DNA of 64,000 nt from Oscillospiraceae bacterium (GCA_015067845.1 SVLT01000005.1:62001-126000); one strand, 5' to 3'. Shown: positions 1 through 8,987, counted from the stretch's first letter. The notes: generated by a model from the sequence alone, not told the origin. Numbers and translations are program-made.

Positions 1-494
1 CGGTGTATCTGTCCCCCTGCGGCCATACCTTCAAGCAGGAGGATGCCATCCGGCTGAGCAAGCTGGACAATATCATCCTGGTCTGTGGCCATTATGAGGG
101 CATTGATCAGCGGTTCATCGACGAATGTGTGGACGAGGAGATCTCTCTCGGCGATTTTGTCCTCACCGGCGGCGAAATTGCTGCTATGGCGGTGACGGAT
201 GCGGTGTGCCGCATGGTGCCCGGTGTGCTGGCAGATCCGGAATGTTTTGAGGATGAGAGCCACTTCAACGGCCTGCTGGAATACCCCCAGTACACCCGCC
301 CGGCGGTGTGGCATGGCCGGGAAATTCCGGAAATTCTGACTTCCGGAAACCATGAAAAAGTGCGCCAGTGGCGGCGCAAGCAGTCCCTGCGGCGGACAAG
401 AGAACGCCGCCCGGATATGTATGCAAAACTGGACCTCAGTTCCAAGCAGGACAAGAAGCTGCTGAAAGAGATGGACGAGGAAGACAATAAGTAA
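1..494 (+). CDS. trmD: tRNA (guanine-N1)-methyltransferase TrmD, C-terminal part
   Basis: TrmD methylates G37 of tRNAs next to the anticodon, using S-adenosylmethionine, which prevents frameshifting. The window edge cuts off the N-terminus, so only about 163 residues are present. Visible motifs are the SAM-binding trefoil-knot stretch LVCGHYEGIDQRF followed by EISLGDFVLTGGE, both diagnostic of the SPOUT family TrmD, then the tryptophan- and arginine-rich C-terminal helical part (VRQWRRKQSLRRT). The first GTG in the frame is not a real start, because the family continues upstream. In Firmicutes trmD normally lies just before rplS; here rplS is found 12 kb away, so the rimM-trmD-rplS cluster appears to be split. 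Confidence 0.95.
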   Translation, partial: VYLSPCGHTFKQEDAIRLSKLDNIILVCGHYEGIDQRFIDECVDEEISLGDFVLTGGEIAAMAVTDAVCRMVPGVLADPECFEDESHFNGLLEYPQYTRPAVWHGREIPEILTSGNHEKVRQWRRKQSLRRTRERRPDMYAKLDLSSKQDKKLLKEMDEEDNK

Positions 495-521
495 AATGCA
501 CCTCCGAGGAGGTGCATTTTT
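493..521. terminator. Intrinsic terminator between convergent trmD and thrE-like gene
   Basis: A 12-bp perfect stem (AAAATGCACCTC / GAGGTGCATTTT) with a CGAG loop starts within the trmD stop codon and is flanked by A and T runs. It can work in both directions for the two converging genes. Confidence 0.85.
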
Positions 522-524
522 ACG

Positions 525-1751
525 TCATTTCTTATGGACCTGCCGTGTGCTCCAAAGGCGGAAAACCGTGGAGATCAGCAGAATTCCCACAGCCATCGCG
601 CCGGCGATTGCGGCGGTGTGCATACCCTTGCTGGCAAACAGATCCATCTGCCCCTGCACAGCATATTGCATGGTGTAGTACACACCGGAGCCGGGGATCA
701 GTGGAAAGACGGCAATTACCAAATAACCGATCGCAGGGCATTTGCGGATCCGGGCAAAGACCTCGGAATATGCAGAGGCAAAAACGGCGCCGTAGAAGTA
801 GGCTCCGATCTCACCGATACCCAGTTGCAGACTAATGTCGTATACGGCCCAGGTCAGGATGCCACCCAGGATGCACAGTAAGGCACCGGGCCCGTGAATA
901 TTGAAAACGATGACAAAACCCAGACAGCCAATGGCGCAGCCGAGACACTCCATAAGCAAAATGTGGGATATAGGAGCCGGGCTGATGGGGGAGTGCCAAA
1001 CAAAAGCTACGGCATTCCACGCAACTGCCGCGCCCAAGGCAATGGCAACCGCGATCAGCAGCACCTGCACGATCCGGTTGCTGCCCGAATTGGTATCGCC
1101 GAAGATAATGTCCCGCATGGCGTTGGTGAACAGAAGACCGGGCACCAGGATCATCAACGCGCCGATGATGACGCAGTCCGAGCGTACGGACGGGAAGAAA
1201 GCATTGAAGGTGTAAGCCAGCAATGCCATGGGAAAAGCCGCAGCTATGGTACGGAAAAATTGGTTTGCGCCCAGCTTGTCCATCCAATAGGTAATCAGGC
1301 CAACGAGAATGCCGCAGACACCGGACAGCAACGCGTCCACAAGACCGCCACCGAATAGAATGGTAAAGCCCAGAGCACCCAGGGCGTTGCCCAGCAGATA
1401 TACGGGAAAGGAATACTGCCGTTCCTGTTTTTTCGTTTCAGCCAGCCATTGCATGGCGATCTCCGAGGTGGGCCGTTCCCGGCAAATGCGGCGGCTGAGA
1501 TCAGAATAGCGTTCCACCGCATCAATATCATTGCCGTGGGCGCCAATACGGCGCATACGGGTCAGGGGCTGACCGATCACCGGCTCAATGCTGACATGCA
1601 TACAGTTTGGAATGACAAATACCTCGGCGTCTATCTCATAAGCGGCGAAAATTCGGGAGATGCTTTCTTCCACCCGGAATGTTTCCGCACCGCTCATGGC
1701 CAGATGGTAGCCAAGGTCTGTCGCCAAATCTAAAAGCTTTGAATATTCCAT
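525..1751 (-). CDS. ThrE-family threonine/serine exporter (two-domain form)
   Basis: A 408-residue polytopic membrane protein. The N-terminal half begins with a short cytoplasmic part carrying the ThrE/YjjP signature (SGAETFRVEESI) followed by several hydrophobic helices. The C-terminal half has the features of the YjjB-like second domain. The two domains are fused in one chain, as in Corynebacterium ThrE, whereas many bacteria encode them as two proteins. The likely role is efflux of threonine, serine or related small molecules; the substrate is inferred from the family only. A GGAGG ribosome site sits a few bases before the ATG. The gene follows degV in the same direction with a hairpin between them. 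Confidence 0.85.
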   Translation of the reverse strand: MEYSKLLDLATDLGYHLAMSGAETFRVEESISRIFAAYEIDAEVFVIPNCMHVSIEPVIGQPLTRMRRIGAHGNDIDAVERYSDLSRRICRERPTSEIAMQWLAETKKQERQYSFPVYLLGNALGALGFTILFGGGLVDALLSGVCGILVGLITYWMDKLGANQFFRTIAAAFPMALLAYTFNAFFPSVRSDCVIIGALMILVPGLLFTNAMRDIIFGDTNSGSNRIVQVLLIAVAIALGAAVAWNAVAFVWHSPISPAPISHILLMECLGCAIGCLGFVIVFNIHGPGALLCILGGILTWAVYDISLQLGIGEIGAYFYGAVFASAYSEVFARIRKCPAIGYLVIAVFPLIPGSGVYYTMQYAVQGQMDLFASKGMHTAAIAGAMAVGILLISTVFRLWSTRQVHKK

Positions 1752-1772
1752 GTGTTTCCTCCGGAAACCGAA

Positions 1773-1803
1773 TTTATCCCGCTGAGTGATTCAGCGGGAT
1801 AAA
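1773..1803. terminator. Hairpin between degV and the thrE-like gene
   Basis: A perfect 13-bp stem (TTTATCCCGCTGA / TCAGCGGGATAAA) with a 5-base loop lies just after the degV stop. On the minus strand the run of T after the stem is short, so it may be only a partial terminator that lets some transcripts continue into the exporter gene. Confidence 0.6.
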
Positions 1804-1805
1804 TT

Positions 1806-2648
1806 TTATTTTACAACATACAGAACACCCAGGGTACCGGGGCCACAGTGGCAGGAAACAGTACAGCCGGCAGTGGTTTCGTAAACTGTTTCGAAGGACT
1901 CGCATTCTGCGATGGCATCCTTGACGGCGGTCAGGCACTTATCGTCCACCTTGGTGTAGGTGAGGAACAGCTCACCCCGGTCAATGTCGTCCCGGCCGGA
2001 AAGCTGGTCCTTCACATAGTTAGCCAGGCACTTGGCATAGGGGCCGCGGTATTTCTTGGCTACGCCCATTTTGCCGTCCTTGACTTCAATGCAGGGCTTC
2101 AGATTCAGCAGATTTGCGCCCAGCGCAGCGGCAGAGGAACAGCGGCCGCCCTTGACCATATAATCCAGCCGATCCAGCAGGAAGCTGGCCCGGACACGGG
2201 GCACGAAAGCGTTGAGCTTTTCCACGATCTCGTCCAGACTATCACAGGTTTCGGCAAGGCGGCAGGCCTCCAATACCACGTGACCCTGGCCCGTGGAGAG
2301 GTTCTTGGAGTCGATGAGCCGCACATTGGGGAAATCCGCGGCGGCGATGGTGGCGTTCTGATGGCAGGCGGAGAAGCCAGAGCCGATATTGATGTGAATA
2401 ATGCCGTCGTAGTCATTGGCATATTTGGCAAAAAGCTCCTCATACTGGCCGATGCTGAATGCCGCGGTGCTGCACAGATTGCCGCCGCCGGCAACGTGGG
2501 CAAAAATGTCAGCAGGAGTAATGGTGAGGCCGTCCACAAACTGCTCCTCGCCCTTTACAACGGTCAGCCGGGCAATGTCAATGTTATGCTCAGCCAGCTG
2601 CGCAGGGGTAAGGTCGCAGGTGCTGTCAGCCAAAATTTTGATTTTCAT
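1806..2648 (-). CDS. DegV family fatty-acid-binding protein
   Basis: A 280-residue protein with the DegV fold. The N-terminus KILADSTCDL is the family hallmark, followed by the fatty-acid-binding loops (LCSTAAFSIGQY, IGSGFSACHQNA) and the central MVKGGRCS motif. In Gram-positive bacteria such proteins (FakB type) present fatty acids to the kinase FakA. No fakA is nearby, so this role is from family knowledge. The frame is open further upstream to 2750, but AGAAAGGA just before 2648 and the family N-terminus fix the start at 2648. The extra upstream codons would also lie across the predicted promoter. Confidence 0.9.
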   Translation of the reverse strand: MKIKILADSTCDLTPAQLAEHNIDIARLTVVKGEEQFVDGLTITPADIFAHVAGGGNLCSTAAFSIGQYEELFAKYANDYDGIIHINIGSGFSACHQNATIAAADFPNVRLIDSKNLSTGQGHVVLEACRLAETCDSLDEIVEKLNAFVPRVRASFLLDRLDYMVKGGRCSSAAALGANLLNLKPCIEVKDGKMGVAKKYRGPYAKCLANYVKDQLSGRDDIDRGELFLTYTKVDDKCLTAVKDAIAECESFETVYETTAGCTVSCHCGPGTLGVLYVVK

Positions 2649-2682
2649 AGTCTTTTTCCTTTCTGGTGGGATATGTAAACAG

Positions 2683-2710
2683 TTGAAAAATTCAAAATAT
2701 TTGATAGAAT
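2683..2710 (+). promoter_or_regulatory. Possible promoter of copA
   Basis: TTGAAA and TAGAAT are separated by 16 bases, about 64 bases before copA. The match is moderate. No clear CsoR or CopY operator was recognised. Confidence 0.4.
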
Positions 2711-2737
2711 AGTAGCATAGAAACGCAAATTCGTCAA
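2709..2737 (-). promoter_or_regulatory. Sigma-A type promoter of degV
   Basis: On the minus strand TTGACG and TACTAT are separated by 17 bases, about 60 bases before the degV start. It overlaps a weaker forward promoter for copA, so the two may interfere. Confidence 0.65.
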
Positions 2738-2773
2738 GTGGGCTTGCCATTTACTGGAATGGAGTAGTAGGTT

Positions 2774-5212
2774 ATGAAAATGAAATTTGAGGTCACCGGG
2801 ATGACCTGTGCGGCCTGTTCCGCCCGGGTGGAGAAGGTGACCAGGGCAGTCAGCGGTGTTGCTGATGCACAAGTAAATCTTATGGGCGGCACCATGACGG
2901 TGGAAGCTGTGGATGGTGCGCAGGCCGCGATCGTCAAAGCGGTCACGGCTGCCGGCTACGGTGCCCGCCTGGCAGGAGAAAAAGCCCCTGCGCCCAATAA
3001 TAACGATACAAAGGGCAAGCTGATTTCTCTCATCGCTTCCGGAGCTTTTTTGCTGGTTCTGATGTATTTTACCATGGGTCACATGGTGGGTCTGCCTGCG
3101 CCCGGATGGTATCACGGAACGGAAAATGCTCTGGTGGCGGCGCTCCTGCAACTGTGCCTGACTCTGCCGGTGATCGTCTTGAATATGGGTTATTTTACCC
3201 GGGGGATAAAGGCATTATGTCACCGCAGTCCCAATATGGATACTTTGATTGCCGTTGGGTCTGGTGCGGCATTGATCTACGGTCTGTTCGCCCTGTTTCG
3301 CATGGCCTATGCCATGGGTCACGGCGATTGGCAGACTGTGCAGTTTTACAGCGAAAATCTGTATTTTGAGTCGTCTGCTATGATATTGACCCTGATTTCT
3401 TTGGGAAAATTCCTGGAATCCCGGGCAAAGGGCAAGACCGGTGATGCCATTCGTGCTTTGATGGATCTGCGCCCGGAAACCGCAACGGTCCTCCGCGACG
3501 GAGAAGAAGTGACCGTTCCTGCCGAGGAAGTCCGGGTGGGGGATGTGGTCATCGTCCGTTCCGGCAGTCGGATTCCCGTGGACGGCGTGGTTTTGGAAGG
3601 TCGGGGCGCGGTGGATCAAAGCGCACTGACCGGGGAAAGCATCCCGGTGGATGTGGAAGCCGGAAGCCATGTGGCGGCAGCAACCATTTTGTCGGAAGGA
3701 TATCTGAAATTCCGAGCGGAGAAGGTGGGAAAGGATACCACCTTGCAGCAGGTGATCCACATGGTGGAGGAAGCCGGCGGCTCCAAAGCCCCCATTGCCC
3801 GTCTTGCGGACAAGATCGCCGGTGTGTTTGTGCCGGTGGTCATGGGCATCGCCCTGGCGACTTTTATCATTTGGATGATCGCCGATTATGGCTTGGAGTT
3901 TTCCCTTACCTGCGCCATTTCGGTATTGGTGATCTCCTGCCCCTGCGCTTTGGGACTGGCTACGCCGGTGGCCATTATGGTTGGCACGGGCAAGGGCGCA
4001 ACCATGGGCGTTCTGTTCAAAAACGGCGCGGCTTTGGAGCAATTACACAGTGTGGATACGGTGGTGCTGGACAAGACCGGAACACTTACCACAGGCAAGC
4101 CCCAGGTGACCGACATTTTGCCGGGACAGATGGGGGCGGATGAACTGCTGGCTCTGGCGGCATCCCTGGAAGCGCTTTCGGAGCATCCCTTTGCCAAGGC
4201 TATTTGCGAAAAATCCAGCGGCGCATTGCACTCGGTTGAAAATTTTGAAACCTTGCCCGGTCGGGGAATTGCCGGCACCGTGGACGGTATCCGCTATCTT
4301 GGCGGCAATCGCCGACTGATGCAGGAGCAGGGCATAGATGTTCCGGAATATCCCCAATTGGCATCCCAGGGCAAGACACCCCTCTATTTTGCCACCGCAG
4401 ATGGCAAATATCTGGGTGCTATCGCGGCGGCGGATGTGCTGAAACCGGATTCCGTCGCTGCTGTGGAGGGTATGAAGAAGCAGAAGCTCCATGTAGTAAT
4501 GCTCACCGGCGATAATGAAAAAACTGCGGCAGCCATCGGAAAGAGCGCAGGAATTGCTGAGATCATCTCCGATGTTTTACCGGCGGACAAGGCAAATGCC
4601 GTCAAAAACTTGCAAGATGAGGGCCGCAAAGTGCTGATGGTGGGCGACGGCATCAATGATGCCCCGGCATTGGCGACTGCTCATGTGGGTATGGCCATCG
4701 GTGCAGGCACGGATATTGCCATGGAGTCCGCGGATGTGGTGCTGATGTCCGGATCTCTGTCCGGCGTGACCAACGCTATCCGGCTGAGTAAGGCCACCAT
4801 CCGCAATATTCGGCAAAATCTTTTCTGGGCGTTTTTCTACAATTGCCTTGGTATTCCGGTGGCGGCAGGTGCGCTGTTCATTCCTTTCGGAATTCAGCTC
4901 AGCCCCATGATCGGCGCCGCAGCTATGAGCATGAGCTCTGTATTTGTTGTCACCAACGCTTTGCGACTGCGCCGTTTCCGCACGTCGCAGGAAATCAAAA
5001 AGGAGGAAATAAAGATGGAAACTGTTTTGAAGGTAGAGGGTATGATGTGTACCCATTGTAAGGCTATGGTGGAGAAGGTGTGCAAAGCCGTTCCCGGCAC
5101 ACAGGATGCCGTTGTGGATCTGCAGGCAAAAACCGTCACTGTTACCGGCAGCGCAGACCGTGAGGCCCTGACAAAGGCCATCACCGATGCAGGATACGAA
5201 GTTGTAAAATGA
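2774..5212 (+). CDS. copA: Copper-translocating P1B-type ATPase with N- and C-terminal metal-binding domains
   Basis: An 812-residue heavy-metal P-type ATPase, expected to export Cu(I) across the membrane. In order: an HMA metal-binding domain with MTCAAC (Cys12, Cys15), membrane helices, the actuator TGES motif, the transmembrane CPC motif (residues 389-391) typical of Cu/Ag pumps, the phosphorylated Asp433 in DKTGT, the SEHP nucleotide-domain motif, and the GDGINDAP hinge. After the last helices the frame continues without a stop into a second HMA domain with MMCTHC (Cys759, Cys762). That tail begins with its own ribosome site and Met748, so a separate CopZ-like protein may also be made. 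The stop overlaps the truA start by ATGA. Confidence 0.95.
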   Translation: MKMKFEVTGMTCAACSARVEKVTRAVSGVADAQVNLMGGTMTVEAVDGAQAAIVKAVTAAGYGARLAGEKAPAPNNNDTKGKLISLIASGAFLLVLMYFTMGHMVGLPAPGWYHGTENALVAALLQLCLTLPVIVLNMGYFTRGIKALCHRSPNMDTLIAVGSGAALIYGLFALFRMAYAMGHGDWQTVQFYSENLYFESSAMILTLISLGKFLESRAKGKTGDAIRALMDLRPETATVLRDGEEVTVPAEEVRVGDVVIVRSGSRIPVDGVVLEGRGAVDQSALTGESIPVDVEAGSHVAAATILSEGYLKFRAEKVGKDTTLQQVIHMVEEAGGSKAPIARLADKIAGVFVPVVMGIALATFIIWMIADYGLEFSLTCAISVLVISCPCALGLATPVAIMVGTGKGATMGVLFKNGAALEQLHSVDTVVLDKTGTLTTGKPQVTDILPGQMGADELLALAASLEALSEHPFAKAICEKSSGALHSVENFETLPGRGIAGTVDGIRYLGGNRRLMQEQGIDVPEYPQLASQGKTPLYFATADGKYLGAIAAADVLKPDSVAAVEGMKKQKLHVVMLTGDNEKTAAAIGKSAGIAEIISDVLPADKANAVKNLQDEGRKVLMVGDGINDAPALATAHVGMAIGAGTDIAMESADVVLMSGSLSGVTNAIRLSKATIRNIRQNLFWAFFYNCLGIPVAAGALFIPFGIQLSPMIGAAAMSMSSVFVVTNALRLRRFRTSQEIKKEEIKMETVLKVEGMMCTHCKAMVEKVCKAVPGTQDAVVDLQAKTVTVTGSADREALTKAITDAGYEVVK
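5015..5212 (+). CDS. CopZ-like copper chaperone translated from inside copA (candidate)
   Basis: An internal ATG in the copA frame is preceded by AAGGAGGAAATAAAG, an excellent ribosome site. Translation from it gives 65 residues that are a complete HMA domain (METVLKVEGMMCTHC start), close to the usual CopZ length. CopZ chaperones carry Cu(I) to CopA. It is in frame with copA and no stop separates them, so the same DNA would give a fused C-terminal domain and a free chaperone. Whether the internal start is used cannot be told from sequence. Confidence 0.5.
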   Translation: METVLKVEGMMCTHCKAMVEKVCKAVPGTQDAVVDLQAKTVTVTGSADREALTKAITDAGYEVVK

Positions 5213-5946
5213 GCCGCAATATTCGACTGATTATTTGTTACGACGGCACCCGGTACAAGGGCTGGCAGCGACTGCCTGGGACGGAAAATACCATCCAGGG
5301 CAAGCTGGAGCAGATACTTTCCCGTTTGCTGGACGAGCCTATCGAGATTTCCGGAAGCGGCCGTACCGATGCCGGTACCCATGCCGAGGCGCAGGTGGCA
5401 AATTTTCATTGCGAAAGCAAAATGCCCTGCGGCGAGATTTTGTCCGGCCTGCGTCGGTATTTACCGGAGGATATCGGCATAGACTCCTGTGAGGAGACAA
5501 GCGAGCGTTTTCACGCCCGGCTGAACTGCAAGAGCAAAACCTACCGCTATCGCATTTGGAATTCGGAGAAGCCTTGCGTTTTTCAGCGGCGGTTCGTGTA
5601 TGTCATGCCGGAAAAATTGGACGTGGCGCAAATGCAGTCTGCCGCGCAGCGTCTTTTGGGCGAGCATGATTTTTCCGCATTCTGTGCCAACAGAAATATG
5701 AAAAAATCCACAATCCGCCGCATTGACAGCATCCAAATCACCCGGGATGGGGAAGAGCTGGTGCTGACCTTTACGGGCAACGGATTTCTCTACAACATGG
5801 TGCGTATTATGGTGGGCACCTTGCTGGAAGTGGGTCGTGGTGAACGCAAGGCGGACAGTATTCCGGCATTGTTCGGCGCAAAACGGGAAGAAGCAGGCTA
5901 TCTGGTCCCTGCCCAGGGACTGTGCCTGATGGAGGTAACCTATTGA
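5209..5946 (+). CDS. truA: tRNA pseudouridine synthase A
   Basis: A 245-residue TruA that converts uridines 38-40 in the tRNA anticodon arm to pseudouridine. The catalytic Asp54 sits in the family motif GSGRTDAGTHA. Other conserved parts are YDGTRYKGWQ near the N-terminus and FLYNMVRIMVGTLLEVG near the C-terminus. It starts in the ATGA overlap with copA and ends overlapping the next gene, so the three are probably translated from one message. Length and motifs are typical. Confidence 0.95.
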   Translation: MSRNIRLIICYDGTRYKGWQRLPGTENTIQGKLEQILSRLLDEPIEISGSGRTDAGTHAEAQVANFHCESKMPCGEILSGLRRYLPEDIGIDSCEETSERFHARLNCKSKTYRYRIWNSEKPCVFQRRFVYVMPEKLDVAQMQSAAQRLLGEHDFSAFCANRNMKKSTIRRIDSIQITRDGEELVLTFTGNGFLYNMVRIMVGTLLEVGRGERKADSIPALFGAKREEAGYLVPAQGLCLMEVTY

Positions 5947-6284
5947 ACATTCAGATATTTGGAAAAAGTAAATGCTTTGATACGAAAAAGGCGGAGCGTT
6001 ACTTCAAGGAACGCAGGGTAAAATTCCAGTCTGTGGATCTCATTCGTTTTGGACTTTCCGGGAAGGAATTTGACAGCGTTCTGCGCGCCGTGGGTGGAAT
6101 CGACAACCTCATTGACTGGGAAAGCAAGCACCCGGATATCACTCTGATGAAGTATATGGATGATAAGATCGCCAAAGAGGACAAGGTGTATGATAATCCG
6201 GAGCTGATGAAGACACCCATTGTCCGCAACGGAAAACAGGCCACGGTTGGCTATTGCCCGGAAATCTGGGCAACATGGGAATAA
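5943..6284 (+). CDS. ArsC/Spx family thioredoxin-fold protein
   Basis: A 113-residue protein of the arsenate reductase/Spx family. It begins with a beta strand (IQIFGKSKC) and has a single N-terminal cysteine at residue 11 followed by DTKKAERYF, then a conserved LMKTPIVRNGKQATVGY segment. There is no second CXXC cysteine, so it is neither a classic CXXC Spx nor assuredly an arsenate reductase; function is open. The start is chosen as TTG at 5943, because GGAGGTAACC lies directly before it and the family begins there; the upstream ATG at 5922 is inside truA. The TTG overlaps the truA stop. Confidence 0.75.
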   Translation: MNIQIFGKSKCFDTKKAERYFKERRVKFQSVDLIRFGLSGKEFDSVLRAVGGIDNLIDWESKHPDITLMKYMDDKIAKEDKVYDNPELMKTPIVRNGKQATVGYCPEIWATWE

Positions 6285-6289
6285 TACGA

Positions 6290-6320
6290 AAGCAGTTTCC
6301 TGAAAGGGAAACTGCTTTTT
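6290..6320 (+). terminator. Intrinsic terminator after the copA-truA-arsC-like run
   Basis: AAGCAGTTTCC pairs with GGAAACTGCTT around a short loop and is followed by TTT. Confidence 0.85.
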
Positions 6321-6336
6321 CATATAGGAGGGCAAG

Positions 6337-7698
6337 ATGGAGAACATTTTGGAGACGGTCAACAGTGTGGTGTGGGGCGTGCCGGCCTTGCTGGGTATTT
6401 TAGGCGTGGGACTGTATCTGAGTATCCGCACCGGATGCATCCAACTGCGCGTATTCCCAAAAGCGCTCAGCTCTTTTCTAAGAACCTTTCGAAAAAAGGA
6501 GCAAAACGATGATGGAGTGTCGCCCTTTCAGGCTCTGTGTACCGCTCTGGCGGCCACAGTTGGAACAGGAAATCTGGCCGGGGTGGCAGGTGCTATTGCA
6601 ATCGGCGGCCCGGGAGCGATCTTCTGGATGTGGATCAGCGCGATTTTGGGCATGGTGACGAAATTTGCCGAGGCCACCCTGTCCGTCCGTTTTCGGAAGA
6701 AAAATGAGGCAGGGGAGTGGGTTGGCGGTCCCATGTATATGATCCGCAATGCCATGGGCAGACGGTGGCAATGGCTTGCCGGGGTGTACTGCTTTTTCGG
6801 CGTTGTGGCGGCCTTCGGTGTGGGCAATGCAACCCAGATCAATACGGTCATCGGAGGTGTAAACCAAGCTATAACCGCATTTGGTGGCACAGAAAGCTTA
6901 TGGGGCAATCTGCTTATGGGCGCAGTCCTTGCGATCCTCATTTGCGGGATCCTTCTGGGTGGCTTGAAGAAGATCGGCACCATGGCGGAAATGCTGGTGC
7001 CATTTGCGTCGGTATGCTATTTGCTCCTTGGTTTGGGCGTACTGATCGCCCGGGCGCAGGCGATCCCTGAGGCCCTGGCATCCATCGTAACCGGCGCGTT
7101 TTCACCAAGGGCGGTTACCGGCGGTGTGATCGGTTCCTTCTTTGTGGGACTGCGTACCGGGGTCTCCCGGGGCGTGTTTACCAACGAAGCAGGGATGGGC
7201 ACTGCCGGGATCGCCCACGCCGCCGCCCAGGTCAAGCATCCCGTGGATCAGGGACTGATGGGCATCATGGAGGTGTTTTTGGACACTATTGTGATCTGCA
7301 CCATGACAGCTTTGGTGATTTTGGTCAGCGGAACGCCGATCCCTTATGGACAGGACACCGGGGTTGCTTTGACCACCCAGGCATTCACAGAGGTATACGG
7401 CGGCTGGGTGAGCATCCTGATTGCCGCGGCACTATGCTGCTTTGCCATCGCTACGGTGTTAGGCTGGGGTCTGTACGGCGCCCGGTGCGCTCAGTTCCTG
7501 TTCGGTGACGGCGTGTGGAAAAAGTTTGTGTTCATCCAGGGTGGGGCGGTCATATTGGGAGCGGTGTTGAAAACCGGTACGGTCTGGCTGCTCGCTGAGA
7601 TCGTCAATGGCTTGATGGCGATCCCCAATCTAATCGTTCTGGCGCACCTGACACCGGAATTGTGCCGCCTGGTCAGACAGTTTCGAAAAAGTGAATGA
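6337..7698 (+). CDS. Sodium:alanine/amino-acid symporter (AGCS family)
   Basis: A 453-residue polytopic membrane protein of the alanine-or-glycine:cation symporter family. The signature region ALAATVGTGNLAGVAGAIAIGGPGAIFWMW, given here only in part as GTGNLAGVAGAIAIGGPGA, is intact near residues 70-90, followed by the conserved FAEATLSVRFR and later GVFTNEAGMGTAGIAHA. It takes up alanine, glycine or related amino acids with sodium; exact substrate unknown. GGAGGGCAAG stands before the ATG. The gene has terminators on both sides and appears to be transcribed alone. Confidence 0.92.
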   Translation: MENILETVNSVVWGVPALLGILGVGLYLSIRTGCIQLRVFPKALSSFLRTFRKKEQNDDGVSPFQALCTALAATVGTGNLAGVAGAIAIGGPGAIFWMWISAILGMVTKFAEATLSVRFRKKNEAGEWVGGPMYMIRNAMGRRWQWLAGVYCFFGVVAAFGVGNATQINTVIGGVNQAITAFGGTESLWGNLLMGAVLAILICGILLGGLKKIGTMAEMLVPFASVCYLLLGLGVLIARAQAIPEALASIVTGAFSPRAVTGGVIGSFFVGLRTGVSRGVFTNEAGMGTAGIAHAAAQVKHPVDQGLMGIMEVFLDTIVICTMTALVILVSGTPIPYGQDTGVALTTQAFTEVYGGWVSILIAAALCCFAIATVLGWGLYGARCAQFLFGDGVWKKFVFIQGGAVILGAVLKTGTVWLLAEIVNGLMAIPNLIVLAHLTPELCRLVRQFRKSE

Positions 7699-7703
7699 AA
7701 AAT

Positions 7704-7733
7704 GGGCGTGCTGCAAAATTTTGCAACACGCCC
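7704..7733. terminator. Bidirectional terminator between symporter and oxidoreductase genes
   Basis: GGGCGTG pairs with CACGCCC; the inside TGCAAAATTTTGCA is itself self-complementary, giving a long hairpin between two converging genes. Confidence 0.7.
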
Positions 7734-7759
7734 GAATATTCCCTTTATGTGAATTTGGT

Positions 7760-8764
7760 TTAGTCTTCCCAGGCTACAGTACGGTTCTCTCTGGCAGATT
7801 TATAGATCTTCAGCATCAGGCGAACGGAGGAGTCAACATTGGGCAGTTCCAGAGCGAAGGGGCGGTTTTCCAGAATACTGGAATAATAGTCACCGATGCA
7901 GGAAGTATGTCCCGGACCCCAGTAGCTTTTTCCCACGGAAACCTTCTCTTCTACCGGAATTTGCTCCCAGGGGCCTTTTCCCTGGCGTGTCATGAGAGTA
8001 CTGCCCTCAATACGCAAGGTCAGGTTCTCACACATGATCTCCATCAAGGGTGCAGGATTTGCGGCATACGCGTTGGTTGCGTAGAAAGAAAAACGCAGAT
8101 CGGGATAGGTGATCAGGGCAGACATGGTATCTTCCACTTCAATCTCCGTTTTCAGCCGGTGGTTGGCCATAACAGCGTCCACGCTGACGGGAGTCTGATT
8201 GATCAGCATATGCACAAGGTCAAGGGAATGGATGGACTGGTTGATGAGAACGCCGCCGCCTTCCTGTTCCAAAGTGCCGTGCCAGCCGTCGTTGTAATAT
8301 TTGGCACCACGATCCCATGTAACGTAGCTTCGGGCAGCCGCGATTTTCCCGGCGGCGCCGGAACGGAGAATCTCCAGAGCCTTGATGGCCGGGGGATTAT
8401 AGCGGTTCTGGAAGCAGAAGCCCAACTTTGCCTTGTGGGCGTTGTAGGCCTCCCACAGCTGATCAAGCTGCCCTTCGTTGATAACCGGGGGTTTTTCCAT
8501 GAATACATTTACGCCCTTATCAAGAGCCTGCAATGCCATGGGCACATGCAGGTTGTGGGGCGTGCAGATGTGCAGGACATCAAATTGCTCGCCCTCCAGC
8601 ATGGCTTCCAGAGAGGGGTATGTATTACCACCGTAGGTTTCAGAAAATGTGGCTAAACGCTGGGAATCAATGTCTGCCAGGGCAACCAATTCATGGCCCA
8701 GTGACAGAATGCTTTTTGCGTGGTTGTGGGCAATGGCACCGCAACCGACAATAGCTGCTTTCAT
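7760..8764 (-). CDS. Gfo/Idh/MocA family NAD(P)-dependent oxidoreductase
   Basis: A 334-residue protein with an N-terminal Rossmann fold (AAIVGCGAIAHNHA, residues 3-16) and the family EKP motif (VFMEKPP) near residue 92, followed by the alpha/beta substrate domain with GGGVLINQSIHSLDL holding the catalytic histidine region. Such enzymes oxidise or reduce sugars, inositols or their derivatives; the substrate cannot be predicted here because there are no sugar genes beside it. AAGGAGG precedes the ATG and a near-perfect promoter lies 60-90 bases upstream. It is a single-gene unit. Confidence 0.9.
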   Translation of the reverse strand: MKAAIVGCGAIAHNHAKSILSLGHELVALADIDSQRLATFSETYGGNTYPSLEAMLEGEQFDVLHICTPHNLHVPMALQALDKGVNVFMEKPPVINEGQLDQLWEAYNAHKAKLGFCFQNRYNPPAIKALEILRSGAAGKIAAARSYVTWDRGAKYYNDGWHGTLEQEGGGVLINQSIHSLDLVHMLINQTPVSVDAVMANHRLKTEIEVEDTMSALITYPDLRFSFYATNAYAANPAPLMEIMCENLTLRIEGSTLMTRQGKGPWEQIPVEEKVSVGKSYWGPGHTSCIGDYYSSILENRPFALELPNVDSSVRLMLKIYKSARENRTVAWED

Positions 8765-8822
8765 TAAGAGTCCTCCTTAAGTCTCGTTTTTGATAAAAAT
8801 TAAAGTGTTTTCTACAAAGTGG

Positions 8823-8851
8823 AGTATACCCCAATTGCTAGTATTTGTCAA
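8823..8851 (-). promoter_or_regulatory. Near-consensus sigma-A promoter of the oxidoreductase gene
   Basis: On the minus strand TTGACA and TATACT are separated by exactly 17 bases. Confidence 0.88.
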
Positions 8852-8987
8852 TGAATTCCGGTATTAATTTTTGTACAAAAATTAACTTTCTTACACAAAA
8901 ATACAAACGCAGTGCAATATTTTCCTATGCCAGATTTACACTCTTTACGAGTCTTTTACGCTTTTTTGGATGCAAATCCACCCTTTG

